A DNA stretch of 64,000 bases from Nonomuraea sp. SYSU D8015 (GCF_008065375.1 NZ_VJYI01000014.1:186001-250000), one strand, 5' to 3'; shown: positions 47,933 to 56,466, counted from the stretch's first letter. Notes: generated by a model from the sequence alone, not told the origin. Numbers and translations are program-made.

Positions 47933-50176
47933 TCAGGTGACCGCCTTGCGGCACACGGTGCCGGGTGTGGGGAGGCGCAGGCTGATCAGGTAGCGGTTGA
48001 CGTGGGCGATGATGCAGGAGTTGCCGGCGTTGTAGAGGCCGTGGCCGTGCCCCTGGTACTGGATCGCGGCCGAGCCGGGTACCCGCCGTACGATGTCCGC
48101 GGAGCTGTTGAAGTCCGTCCAGGAGCCGACGCCCAGGTAGGGCGGCAGGTCCTTGGCGGGCAGTGGCGCGGGCGGGTTGGTGACGGGGGCCGGCCAGCCG
48201 ACGCAAGCGAGCGGGTGCCAGAGCTCTATCCCGGCGATGTTCGGCAGCAGGCGCTCACCCTCGCGGCGCTTCGTGCGGTACTCCTCGTAGTCGCGGAATC
48301 CCAGGCCGTCGAGGCAGTGGGTCATGTTCATCCCGATGAACGCGGGGACCTTCGGGCTTTTCGTGCTCTGCCGGACGTAGTCGGCGAACCCTGAGGCGTC
48401 ACCGCCGGCGGCCCGCTTGATCGCCTCGGCGAGTTCCGTCCATCGGGGGAAGTCGGGCTCCGGGCCCGGGGAGATGATGCTGGGGGCGGCGGCCTCCTTG
48501 ATGTCGAACCCGCTGTAGGCGGCCTGCGGCGATTCGCCCTGGACCGGTATCGGGACGCGGTCGGCCCGGGCCACCAGCGCCCGCCAGACCTTGCCGACGT
48601 CCTGGCCGTGCAGCGCGCAGGTGGCGGTCGCCGCGCACCAGGCGGCGAAGCGGGTGAAAGACTCCTCATGGGGAAGCCTGCCCTGCGCGCGGTCCATCCA
48701 CGGGCTGAGCGAGCCGTCGAACACCATCGCGCGTACCCGGCTGGGGAAGAGCCGGGAGTAGTCGATCCCGGGTACGCCGCCGTAGGAGTTGGCGATGAAG
48801 CTCAACTGCTCCTCCCCCAGCGCGACACGGATCGCCTCCATGTCCCGCGCCACGGAGGCCGAATCCATGTGGTCGAAGAACTCGGGATCGGCGGCGCGGC
48901 ATCGCTGCGCCGCCGCCCGGTTGCGTCTGCCCAGCTCGGCCCATTCGGTGCGGGTGTCGGGCCAGGTGATCCACGGGCCGGAGACGAGGCAGTCGTACGG
49001 CAGCACGCCCTTGTCGATGGTGTTGCGGGGCTCGACGCTGACCACGTCGAACCGTGCGCGCAGCTCGGCGAAGCTGCCCGCGTTCTTGCTCAGATCCGCC
49101 ACGCCCGAGCCGCCCGGCCCGCCGGGGATCGCGAACACCGTGCCCATCCGGCGTTGGGCACCGGTGGCCGGCAGCAGGCCGACGGTCAGGTCGATCTTCC
49201 GCCCGGACGGCTTGGCCCAGTCCAGGGGCACCTTGATCGGGGCGCAGCGCATCTCCTTGACCAGCTTCTTGTCCGCGCAGTCCGCCCAGGCCAGCGTGGA
49301 CGGGCCGGAGCCCGGCGAACCGGCCGCGACGGCGGGCACCGCCGAGACCAGGACGGCCGCGGCCGCGCCGATCGCCAGCACCTTGATCCGGCGCCCGGTC
49401 AACGCGATCACCGTGGCGCCCGCCGTCAACGCGGCGACCACGTACGCGACCAGCAGCCCCGCCGCCGCAGCAGGTGGCAGCATCCCGCCGCCGACCCCCG
49501 CGATCTGGAGCGGTAGATTCTCGATCATGAAGGAGCCGGCCTGCGCACGCAGCGGCATGGGCAGCGTCTTGGCCACCACCGGCAGCACCACGATGATCAC
49601 GGTCAGCACGACCAGCGCGCCGGGAGTGGAGCGGACGGCGGCCCCGACGCCGAGTCCGATCAGCGCGACCGCGGCCATCGACACCCCGGCGGCGACCACG
49701 GAGGCGAGCACGCCCGGCTCCGACAGCGACGTGCCCAGCGTCACCCCGTCGCGGAGCAACTGCTCGGCCCGGTCGCCGAGCACCGCCATGGAGGCCGCGT
49801 GCATGACGAACGCCAGAACCTGACCGGTCACCAGCGTGATCGCGGCCAGGCCCGGCACCTTGGCCAGCAGGAGCACCTGCCGGCGCGGCACGGCGACCAG
49901 GCTCGTCTGGATCATCTTGGTGCCGTACTCGGAGGTGATCGTCAGGGCGCCCAGCAGGGCGAACACGAAGTAGGCGACCGCGATGCCGTTGCCGATGCCG
50001 TCCCCGTTACTGGGGAAGGCCATCCTCTCGTCCATCGTCTGGTTGTCGAACCCGCGGCCGATCATGAACGCGATCCCGGCGCAGGCCAGGACGGCCGCCA
50101 CCGAGCAGGCCAGCAGGTAGAGGTTCGAGCGGAGCGAGCGGAGCTTCATCCACTCGGAAGCGATCACGTCGATCAT
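47933..50176 (-). CDS. ABC-2 permease fused to a tripeptidyl-aminopeptidase-like hydrolase
   Basis: One uninterrupted frame of 747 codons encodes two proteins normally separate. Residues 1-260 are a six-helix ABC-2 permease (IASEWMKLRSLRSNLYLLAC, LLGALTITSEYGTKMIQTSL). A basic GRRIK and a hydrophobic segment (about 265-285) that looks exactly like a signal peptide follow. The rest is a TAP-like alpha/beta hydrolase: AIPGGPGGSG oxyanion loop, nucleophile Ser464 in ANSYGG, and a late GHGHGLYNAGNSC with the catalytic His. The signal segment would act as a seventh helix, placing the hydrolase outside. It starts 4 bp inside the ABC ATPase gene (ATGA). Confidence 0.85.
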   Translation of the reverse strand: MIDVIASEWMKLRSLRSNLYLLACSVAAVLACAGIAFMIGRGFDNQTMDERMAFPSNGDGIGNGIAVAYFVFALLGALTITSEYGTKMIQTSLVAVPRRQVLLLAKVPGLAAITLVTGQVLAFVMHAASMAVLGDRAEQLLRDGVTLGTSLSEPGVLASVVAAGVSMAAVALIGLGVGAAVRSTPGALVVLTVIIVVLPVVAKTLPMPLRAQAGSFMIENLPLQIAGVGGGMLPPAAAAGLLVAYVVAALTAGATVIALTGRRIKVLAIGAAAAVLVSAVPAVAAGSPGSGPSTLAWADCADKKLVKEMRCAPIKVPLDWAKPSGRKIDLTVGLLPATGAQRRMGTVFAIPGGPGGSGVADLSKNAGSFAELRARFDVVSVEPRNTIDKGVLPYDCLVSGPWITWPDTRTEWAELGRRNRAAAQRCRAADPEFFDHMDSASVARDMEAIRVALGEEQLSFIANSYGGVPGIDYSRLFPSRVRAMVFDGSLSPWMDRAQGRLPHEESFTRFAAWCAATATCALHGQDVGKVWRALVARADRVPIPVQGESPQAAYSGFDIKEAAAPSIISPGPEPDFPRWTELAEAIKRAAGGDASGFADYVRQSTKSPKVPAFIGMNMTHCLDGLGFRDYEEYRTKRREGERLLPNIAGIELWHPLACVGWPAPVTNPPAPLPAKDLPPYLGVGSWTDFNSSADIVRRVPGSAAIQYQGHGHGLYNAGNSCIIAHVNRYLISLRLPTPGTVCRKAVT

Positions 50177-51102
50177 CGGACCGTCTCCTTCGAAGTGGCC
50201 CGGTTCCCGGTCCTGTACTCGGTGCTGTCCTCGGTGAGCCGCATGAACGCCTCCTCCAGGGACGCGCCACGCGGAGCCAGCTCCGCCATTGCGATCCGCG
50301 CGGACAGCGCCAGCACCCCGATCTCGGCCGCGTCCAGGTTCCGCACCGACAAGGCGCCGTCTTCTTCGGTGACCACCGTCGCCCCGTGCGCGCGCATGAC
50401 GGCGGTGAGCTGCTCCGGGTGGGGCGTGCGGACCAGTACGTCGCCCTGGAAGTGCCCGGCCAGGTCGGTCATGGCGGTGTCGGCGATCAGCCGGCCCTGT
50501 CCGATGACGATGACGTGGTCGGCGCTGAGTGCCATCTCGTTCATCAGGTGGCTGGACAGCAACACCGTGCGGCCCTCGGCCGCCAGCGAACGCAGCAGGT
50601 CACGGAGCCAGCGGATGCCCTCCGGGTCCAGCCCGTTCAGCGGCTCGTCGAGCATCAGCACCCCTGGGTCCCCGAGCAGCGCCGTGCCGATCCCCAGGCG
50701 CTGCCGCATGCCGAGCGAGAAGCCGCTGATTCTCTTGCCGGCGACGTCGGCCAGGCCGACCTGGTCGAGGACGGCGGCCACGCGGGCGCGGCCGATGCCG
50801 TTGCTGCGGGCCAGGCAGGCCAGGTGCGCGTACGCGCTGCGGCCCCCGTGCACCGCCCCGGCGTCGAGCAGCGCCCCCATCGACCGCATCGGACGGGGAA
50901 GCGACGCGTACGGGCGGCCGTTCACCAGCGCCTTGCCCGCGCTGGGCACCTCCAGGCCGAGAACGGCGCGCATGGTGGTGGACTTGCCCGCACCGTTCGG
51001 ACCGAGGAAACCGGTCACCAGCCCCGGTTTCACGGTGAACGTCAGGTCGTCGACGGCGACCTTGCCGCCGTATCTCATGGTCAACTCTTGCACTTCGATC
51101 AC
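50173..51102 (-). CDS. ABC transporter ATP-binding protein
   Basis: The 309-residue ATPase has Walker A GPNGAGKS, Q-loop region RPMRSMGALLDAG, signature SGFSLGMRQRLG (LSGGQ variant), Walker B VLMLDEPLNGLDP and the H-loop LLSSH, followed by a C-terminal domain typical of drug/lantibiotic exporters (DrrA/BcrA type). GTG at 51102 (VIEVQELTMRYGG) is preferred to the ATG 54 bp upstream. Its stop overlaps the permease-hydrolase start. The pair would form a two-subunit exporter carrying an external hydrolase. Confidence 0.92.
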   Translation of the reverse strand: MIEVQELTMRYGGKVAVDDLTFTVKPGLVTGFLGPNGAGKSTTMRAVLGLEVPSAGKALVNGRPYASLPRPMRSMGALLDAGAVHGGRSAYAHLACLARSNGIGRARVAAVLDQVGLADVAGKRISGFSLGMRQRLGIGTALLGDPGVLMLDEPLNGLDPEGIRWLRDLLRSLAAEGRTVLLSSHLMNEMALSADHVIVIGQGRLIADTAMTDLAGHFQGDVLVRTPHPEQLTAVMRAHGATVVTEEDGALSVRNLDAAEIGVLALSARIAMAELAPRGASLEEAFMRLTEDSTEYRTGNRATSKETVR

Positions 51103-51481
51103 GGTTGTCAGCCTCGTCGTCCGGCCGGCCGATCTCGATGGTGGTGCACTCACCACGCAGGACGTACTTCCCCACCTTTGGTGGTAGGGCTAGGCCTACC
51201 GTCCGCGCGCCGTCTACGGCTGGGGCGATCGGCTCATCAAGACCCGGCTGAGCAGGCTGGTCGAGTGCGTCTCCCGAAGGAGAAGGTAAGAACCCGGGAT
51301 GCCGAGCGGAAGCGTCGGTCGTTGGCTGTTCGCCGTCGTGCCTGCAGAACTGCTGATCATACCCAGGCGAGCGACCGCAGCGCCGCTCTCGCAAGGTTTT
51401 CGGCAGCCGTACTGTTGGCCGACAGTGCGATCAATGTCATATTGCCAGGTAAATAGCCGAACTGGTCACTGGAGGCTTCCG
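51103..51481. other. Intergenic region upstream of the Crp/Fnr gene
   Basis: No gene is supported; a frame open from 51299 merely extends the Crp/Fnr frame and lacks conservation-like character. AT-richer sequence around 51411-51460 (TTGGCC ... CAATGTCATATTGCC) is the likely promoter of the regulator and possibly of the whole cyclase cassette. Confidence 0.4.
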
Positions 51482-52174
51482 GTGGCGGCAAAGTGGCCGA
51501 TGGGAACGTTCCTCGCCCGGTTACCTGAGGCGATGTCTGCCGAGCTCATTGAGCTCGGCACCACGCTCACGACACTGGACGGTACGCGGCTCATCCGTCA
51601 GGGCGAGCCCGGCACGCTGGTCTATCTGATCCTCCATGGCCTGGCCAAGATCACCATATGGGCGGAGAACGGCGAGCGAGCGCTGCTCGCGGTTCGGGTC
51701 AGCGGTGACGTCATCGGTGAAATGGCGGTCCTGGGGTCGGGCAGGCGCAGCGCCGATGTCACGACCTGTGGTCGGGCCTCGTTGTGCGAGATCAGGGGAG
51801 ACGCCTTCGTCGGTTATATGCAGCGGCACCCGAGCGTCGCGTTCGCGCTTTCCGGTCTCCTCAGTGACCGTCTGCGGTGGGCCAATCAGCGACGTCTGGA
51901 ATTCGCGGGATATGCCGCGGACGTTTGCCTCGCCAGGATCATTCTCGCGCTTGCCGTGAGGCATGGGCGCGCCGTGCGGGAGGGGGTGGACATCGGTCTT
52001 CCGCTGACGCAGGGCGAGCTCGGCAGTCTCATTGGTGCCAAGGAACCCACGGTTCAGAAGGCTCTGCGCGCGCTGTCGGCACGGGGATTGATCTTGCGTG
52101 GCCACCGGCGGGTCGTCATTCAGGACATGGACGGGCTGACGAGGTTCGCCGACTACAACCCGCGAAACCCGTAA
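51482..52174 (+). CDS. Crp/Fnr-family transcriptional regulator
   Basis: The 230-residue protein has an N-terminal cyclic-nucleotide-binding beta-roll (LVYLILHGLAKITIWAENGE, phosphate-cassette region GDVIGEMAVLGSGRRSADVT with Glu and Arg), a dimer helix and a C-terminal Crp-type winged helix (LPLTQGELGSLIGAKEPTVQ, KALRALSARGLIL). GGAGG lies about 6 bp before GTG 51482. It stands 63 bp upstream of a nucleotidyl cyclase-like gene in the same direction, so it may sense the product of that cyclase. No Fe-S Cys cluster is present, which excludes a true Fnr. Confidence 0.9.
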   Translation: MAAKWPMGTFLARLPEAMSAELIELGTTLTTLDGTRLIRQGEPGTLVYLILHGLAKITIWAENGERALLAVRVSGDVIGEMAVLGSGRRSADVTTCGRASLCEIRGDAFVGYMQRHPSVAFALSGLLSDRLRWANQRRLEFAGYAADVCLARIILALAVRHGRAVREGVDIGLPLTQGELGSLIGAKEPTVQKALRALSARGLILRGHRRVVIQDMDGLTRFADYNPRNP

Positions 52175-52237
52175 AAATCCCGGTCGTTTTCTGTCCACAG
52201 CCGCAACCGTTCTCGTACGGCCGACGACAGGAGTGAG

Positions 52238-53017
52238 ATGAACGACACCCCGCAGTACCGAGCGATGCTGACCTACGACATCGAGAACTACAGCGAGTGC
52301 AACAACACAGACCAGTACGCGCTGCAGTCGGCCATGATCCGGCTGCTGGACCTCGCGGCGGGAGCGGCCGGCCTGGGCCTGCTCGACTGGAAACGGCAGC
52401 CACAAGGCGACGGCGAGTTCGTCGTCCTTCCTCCGGACGTCCATCCCGGGCGGCTCCTCGGCCCGTTCACAGACGCGCTACGCCAGGCCATCGACGCCCA
52501 CAACGCCTCATCGCAGCCGCGCCTGCGCCTGCGCTTGGCCGTCCACGCGGGCCCGATCCACGTGGACGGACCCGCCGGATCACCGGGTAAGAACGCCGTG
52601 GAAAGCGGAAGACTGGTGAATGCCGATGCCCTGCGGACCGCCCTGCGTGCCGTCAAAGCCGCAAACCTGGGCGTGATCGTCTCCGACACGTTCTACGCCG
52701 ACTACGTCGGCCAGGGCTACGGCGGGCCACCCGCCGACCACTTCCGGCGGGTCAAGGCCAAGGTCAAGCAGCAGGAATACATCGCATACGTCCATCTGCC
52801 CGAGCACAACGTGCATGCCGTACCGGAGCTCCGGGAGTTCGACGCCGAGGACACCCCGAACAAGGCAGGAGGCGGGCAGCCGCCCGAAGGCCGCCAGGTG
52901 AGCGTCGGCCGCGACTGGTACGGCGGCAACGACTTCCACATCTCCGGCGGCACGGTACACACCATCGCAGGCCGCGACGTGACCATCAACGATCCTGGAC
53001 GGGAACCTCGGCCATGA
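52238..53017 (+). CDS. Class III nucleotidyl cyclase-like protein with C-terminal signalling motif
   Basis: Residues 7-200 resemble a class III nucleotidyl cyclase: AMLTYDIENYS with the first metal Asp14, KRQPQGDGEFVVLP with the second Asp58, LRLRLAVHAGPIHVDG, and VIVSDTFYADYV. The usual VNxAxRL transition-state motif reads AVESGRLVNADALR, so the Asn is not conserved and activity needs testing. A linker follows, then a Gly-rich motif at residues 221-251 (VSVGRDWYGGNDFHISGGTV...) that recurs in the next protein. It overlaps that gene by 4 bp (ATGA). Pycsar cyclases have a comparable catalytic core. Confidence 0.75.
   Translation: MNDTPQYRAMLTYDIENYSECNNTDQYALQSAMIRLLDLAAGAAGLGLLDWKRQPQGDGEFVVLPPDVHPGRLLGPFTDALRQAIDAHNASSQPRLRLRLAVHAGPIHVDGPAGSPGKNAVESGRLVNADALRTALRAVKAANLGVIVSDTFYADYVGQGYGGPPADHFRRVKAKVKQQEYIAYVHLPEHNVHAVPELREFDAEDTPNKAGGGQPPEGRQVSVGRDWYGGNDFHISGGTVHTIAGRDVTINDPGREPRP
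52898..52990 (+). other. Shared Gly-rich strand motif, copy in the cyclase
   Basis: Residues 221-251 include VGRDWYGG, an aromatic position, GGT and AGRD(V). The same order, with 12 or more identities over 30 residues, is found near the N-terminus of the next protein. Position at the C-terminal tip after a linker fits bacterial amyloid-type signalling motifs. Confidence 0.6.
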
Positions 53018-55068
53018 CCGAAGAGACACCCGCTCAGGAACCCCCGGATACCGGCACCGACGACGCCCCGGCCTCGGAAGAGGACGGCACTCGACCCGCA
53101 CCACCCCTGACCGAGCGCATCGAGCAGGAGCGGAAGGAACGCCGGTTACGTTCCGAGATCATAGAGGTGGGACGGAACTGGTACGGCGGTTCGAGCTACC
53201 GGCTCGACAGGGGCGGCACTCTGTACGGAGCCGGCCGGGACATCGTCCAGTACTTCGGCAGCGAAGAATTGCCCGTACAGATATATCCCATTCTCACTCA
53301 AGAATTCGATGAAATCCGGACACGCCTGATCGAGACCCCCTCGCAGCGGGAGCTACTGGCCCGACTGGCGAATGTGCCGGTGGTCTTGCTCAGAGGCGAC
53401 CCGCATACCGGACGGTGGACGGCGGCGCTGCACGCGTTGGTGCAGCAGGGCCTGAACTGCAACCACCTCGTCGTCAAGGACCCGAAGAAGGTGCGGCCGG
53501 ACGATCTTCGCGAGGGAAACGGCTATGTGCTCCGCGTCGACGACGGGGCCTGGCTTCGCCGCCCCGGAGCGGTGCTCGACCAGCTCTCCGCCGTAGCGCG
53601 CAAGAGCGGCGCGATGATCGTCGCCATCGTCCCGAACGATTGCGCGGTCACGAAATCCGTGGTCACGCATGAGCCGCCAACGGCGGCGGAGGTCATCCGT
53701 CGATGGCTCGTCCACCTCGCTCCCGGCATCGAAGAGGAGCTCGAGGCGGTGGGCGACGCGCTCAACGAGCACGTCGCGGGCTGTCGTCCATGGGAGGCCG
53801 TCGACACCGCCAGGCAACTCGCGGATGGCCTACGGCGAGGAAGATCCCTCTCCTCCATGATCGCCGATCTGCCCTACACGGCACTCGCCAAGCTGTCGGA
53901 CTACCTGAAGGAGACCGACTCCGCCCTCAGCAGGCACTTCCTGATCAGCAGCGCAGTGCTGTACGGGCTTCCCGAGGCCATCGTGTCCGACGCCGCGCTA
54001 TCCCTGGCCCAGCGGATCAGGCAGGACGAGCAGCGAGAGTCAGCGGAGGAGGATCGAGGCTTTCCGGTATGGGAGCAGCTCAGCCAGTGGATAGCCCATC
54101 CGGGGCTCGACGCGGCGGAGGCCGCTCGGGGCGGGGAAGGCCAGCGTATCGAGGTGCGGCCGGGTATGGCCGATCGCCTGCTGACCACAGTGTGGAAGCA
54201 AGTACCCGTCATCCGGCCCGGACTTTACGACTGGCTCGCCGAGCTGGTCGGCGACGACGACTGGCGGGTCAGGCTCAAAGCCGCCCATGCCGTAGGCAAG
54301 CTCGCGACCTGCGATTTCCAGGTCATCGACGATCGGTTCTTCACACCTTGGAGCAAGGAGAAGGGACGAGCGAAAGTGCTGGCCTGGGCTCTGGAATCCG
54401 CCGCACTCGCCGATCCCGACGTGGCGGCGCTGGTACGCGACCGGCTGAAGGGCTGGACCACCGGCACGTACCTTCAGCGGCTTTCCGCAGCGCTGGCGTA
54501 CGGGTCGACGGTCGGTATCCGGCACATCGGCGAGGCGCTCGACGCCCTGCATACCGTCGCGGCCGCCGCGGTGCGCTTGGAGACGTGTGATGGCGTCGCT
54601 CACTCCGTGGCCGAGGTCTACACCTCCGACACCGCCTCGACAGTGCTGCGGGAGGTGGCCCGCTGGGCGATCGGGGAGCACGTCGGAGAGCGGCTGACCG
54701 CTGCTCTGGCATTCGTCCGCCTGGCCACCGCCGAGCAGGAAGAGGAGTCGTACCCACCGCTGTGGCGCCATGACCGCGTCCGCGATCTCGCGCAGTTCTG
54801 GATCAACGCCCTCGACTGGGGTCTCTCCACAACGCGCGGGGACACACACTTCCACGCCTACACGCCGTCCGCATGGATCCTCATGGCCACATGGGCAGAG
54901 CGAGCGGCCTCCGAGCCCGCGGTCGACGTCGTCATCGGCGAGGTGCTCGCCAGGACCACGAAGAGGCTCCGGCCGGCCTGGACGTTCCACCTGCACTTGT
55001 GGCACAAGCGGCGATCTATTACCGCCGCCCAGTTCGCCCGGTACATCCGGCTCCTCAAGGAAGGTTGA
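53014..55068 (+). CDS. STAND-like ATPase with shared N-terminal motif
   Basis: The 684-residue protein starts with a disordered acidic segment, then the shared motif (about residues 50-80: IEVGRNWYGGSSYRLDRGGT). A P-loop-like LLRGDPHTGRWTAALHAL (126-143) carries Arg instead of Lys, as in some actinobacterial STAND proteins. A Walker B-like YVLRVDD and a sensor-like strand AMIVAIVPND follow. The C-terminal half (about 370-680) is alpha-helical, possibly with HEAT-like repeats (WLAELVGDDDWRVRLKAAHA). No membrane segment is seen. It may sense a trigger and template the cyclase through the common motif. Confidence 0.65.
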   Translation: MTEETPAQEPPDTGTDDAPASEEDGTRPAPPLTERIEQERKERRLRSEIIEVGRNWYGGSSYRLDRGGTLYGAGRDIVQYFGSEELPVQIYPILTQEFDEIRTRLIETPSQRELLARLANVPVVLLRGDPHTGRWTAALHALVQQGLNCNHLVVKDPKKVRPDDLREGNGYVLRVDDGAWLRRPGAVLDQLSAVARKSGAMIVAIVPNDCAVTKSVVTHEPPTAAEVIRRWLVHLAPGIEEELEAVGDALNEHVAGCRPWEAVDTARQLADGLRRGRSLSSMIADLPYTALAKLSDYLKETDSALSRHFLISSAVLYGLPEAIVSDAALSLAQRIRQDEQRESAEEDRGFPVWEQLSQWIAHPGLDAAEAARGGEGQRIEVRPGMADRLLTTVWKQVPVIRPGLYDWLAELVGDDDWRVRLKAAHAVGKLATCDFQVIDDRFFTPWSKEKGRAKVLAWALESAALADPDVAALVRDRLKGWTTGTYLQRLSAALAYGSTVGIRHIGEALDALHTVAAAAVRLETCDGVAHSVAEVYTSDTASTVLREVARWAIGEHVGERLTAALAFVRLATAEQEEESYPPLWRHDRVRDLAQFWINALDWGLSTTRGDTHFHAYTPSAWILMATWAERAASEPAVDVVIGEVLARTTKRLRPAWTFHLHLWHKRRSITAAQFARYIRLLKEG
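53161..53253 (+). other. Shared Gly-rich strand motif, copy in the ATPase
   Basis: Residues 50-80 match the cyclase C-terminal motif: VGR(N)WYGG, a Tyr for Phe, GGT and AGRD(I). The position near the N-terminus of the NTPase, mirrored by a C-terminal copy in the partner, is the arrangement of NLR-effector amyloid pairs. Confidence 0.6.
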
Positions 55069-55070
55069 CG

Positions 55071-55913
55071 ATGTCACTCACCAAGCTCATCAAGCGACCC
55101 GTGCTCGTACAGCGCTGGACGAGACTCCCCGCCGAGACCAGCGTGCCAGAGACGTCGACGTCCGCGGAGGAAGCAGCCGTCACCCCCGAGGATCCCTCCT
55201 ACGTCTTCACCGCGCCGTCCCTCGGCGACGGCTTCCAATTCGTGGTGCGCGTATGGCTCTGGCGGCGTTCGGCCACAGGCTCCCTCATCTTCCGCCCCTG
55301 GAAGGAACTGAAGGAGGATCAGGAGCATTCGATCAAGGACTTCGTACGGGAGAAGGTCCGCAATGCGCTCCGGCGGCACAGCATCTTCGACGCGGCAACG
55401 GCGGAGCAGGCCGCGAAGGACGCCCTGGAGCGCTGGCTCAAAGAAAGACCGTCCGACTCCGTGACCGGCACCTGGCGGGCGACCATCGAAGTCGACGTGC
55501 CCGACGAGGTCCGGAAGTTACGCTGCGCGCACGAGAGCGAGCTCTACAGGATCACGGCGAAGGCGAAGGAGATCGAACTGCGGGTAGAGAAACTCCGCGC
55601 CTCGCGCAAGCTTTGCGAACAGTTCCTGACCGAAACAATGGACACCTCGACAGCGCGGCACGCGGTACGGCTCACGCAGGCGGTCGAGAACGTGGCGGAC
55701 ATCACCGACAGCATGCTCGGCGAGCGTGAGGAGAAGGCCGAGAAGCTCTTCGAGCTGCTGGCCAAGATCGTTGACGCCCAGCGGCACGCGAACGCCTTCG
55801 AGCTGGTCATCTCCAGCGAGACCGCGTTGCGGGCGGCGTTCGAGCGGCTCGGCATAGCTCTCCCGCCACCGGACCCCGACTCACCGTTCGCCCTCATGGA
55901 GGAGCCGCGGTGA
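55071..55913 (+). CDS. Coiled-coil protein of the cyclase cassette
   Basis: The 280-residue protein has no recognised family. An N-terminal beta-rich part (PSYVFTAPSLGDGFQFVVRV, WLWRRSATGSL) is followed by a long charged helix region likely to form coiled coil (about 150-245; AHESELYRITAKAKEIELRV, EKLRASRKLCEQFL). The start follows AAGGAAGG and lies 2 bp after the ATPase stop, so it is in the same operon as the cyclase and ATPase. Its 3' end overlaps the convergent membrane effector by 20 bp. A scaffold or sensor role is a guess from context. Confidence 0.6.
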   Translation: MSLTKLIKRPVLVQRWTRLPAETSVPETSTSAEEAAVTPEDPSYVFTAPSLGDGFQFVVRVWLWRRSATGSLIFRPWKELKEDQEHSIKDFVREKVRNALRRHSIFDAATAEQAAKDALERWLKERPSDSVTGTWRATIEVDVPDEVRKLRCAHESELYRITAKAKEIELRVEKLRASRKLCEQFLTETMDTSTARHAVRLTQAVENVADITDSMLGEREEKAEKLFELLAKIVDAQRHANAFELVISSETALRAAFERLGIALPPPDPDSPFALMEEPR

Positions 55914-56466
55914 ACAGGATGTCGATCAGGGCCGCACTCACCGCGGCGGCCATCCCCGCCAGAAGTAGCCAGAATCCCCAACGAATGAGGCGATACTTCT
56001 GACCGACAATCCGGCTGACCCTGTGGAGCTGATCGGCGACCCGCTCCAGATCCAGCCTGGATGATTTCATCAGGGCACTGGAGAGGGCCGCCGCGGATTC
56101 GAAACGCAGCACATCCGCGTAATACATGACGGCGTCGCTCCGCTTCCTGCGATCGAATCTCGGATAGACGGCGCGCGCGAGCACAACCACCGACGCCACA
56201 GCAGCGGCTGTCCCCGCCCACCATAACCACTCGATGGCGTTGGACAGCCTGAACGGCGACCAACTGCCGGCAAGCAGACCCCCTGCAACAGCGCCGAGCC
56301 CGATGCCGACGACGCCGAGCAGCACCTGGGCCTTGGCATCGGCCCGGTTGAGCTCGTCGCGGGTCTCCGCGAGGAGCTGGATGCCGTAGGCGCACGCGTC
56401 ATCTACAGCTGCTTGTCGTTGGTCCTGAGTCGTTGAGGCAAGGGCTTGCGCGATCCTGCGGAACAT
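55894..56466 (-). CDS. Pycsar-type transmembrane effector (PycTM/DUF5706-like)
   Basis: The 190-residue protein fits the Pycsar membrane effector family. It has an N-terminal helix with LLAETRDELNRADAKAQVLL (family form: ..EL.RAD.KA..LLG..G), then two close membrane helices (about 47-67 and 79-100), a cytoplasmic helix (SRLDLERVADQLHRVSRIVG) and a third membrane helix (about 162-185). In known systems a cyclic pyrimidine nucleotide opens this protein to damage the membrane and stop phage. It is encoded tail-to-tail with the cyclase operon and has its own promoter region. Confidence 0.75.
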   Translation of the reverse strand: MFRRIAQALASTTQDQRQAAVDDACAYGIQLLAETRDELNRADAKAQVLLGVVGIGLGAVAGGLLAGSWSPFRLSNAIEWLWWAGTAAAVASVVVLARAVYPRFDRRKRSDAVMYYADVLRFESAAALSSALMKSSRLDLERVADQLHRVSRIVGQKYRLIRWGFWLLLAGMAAAVSAALIDILFTAAPP

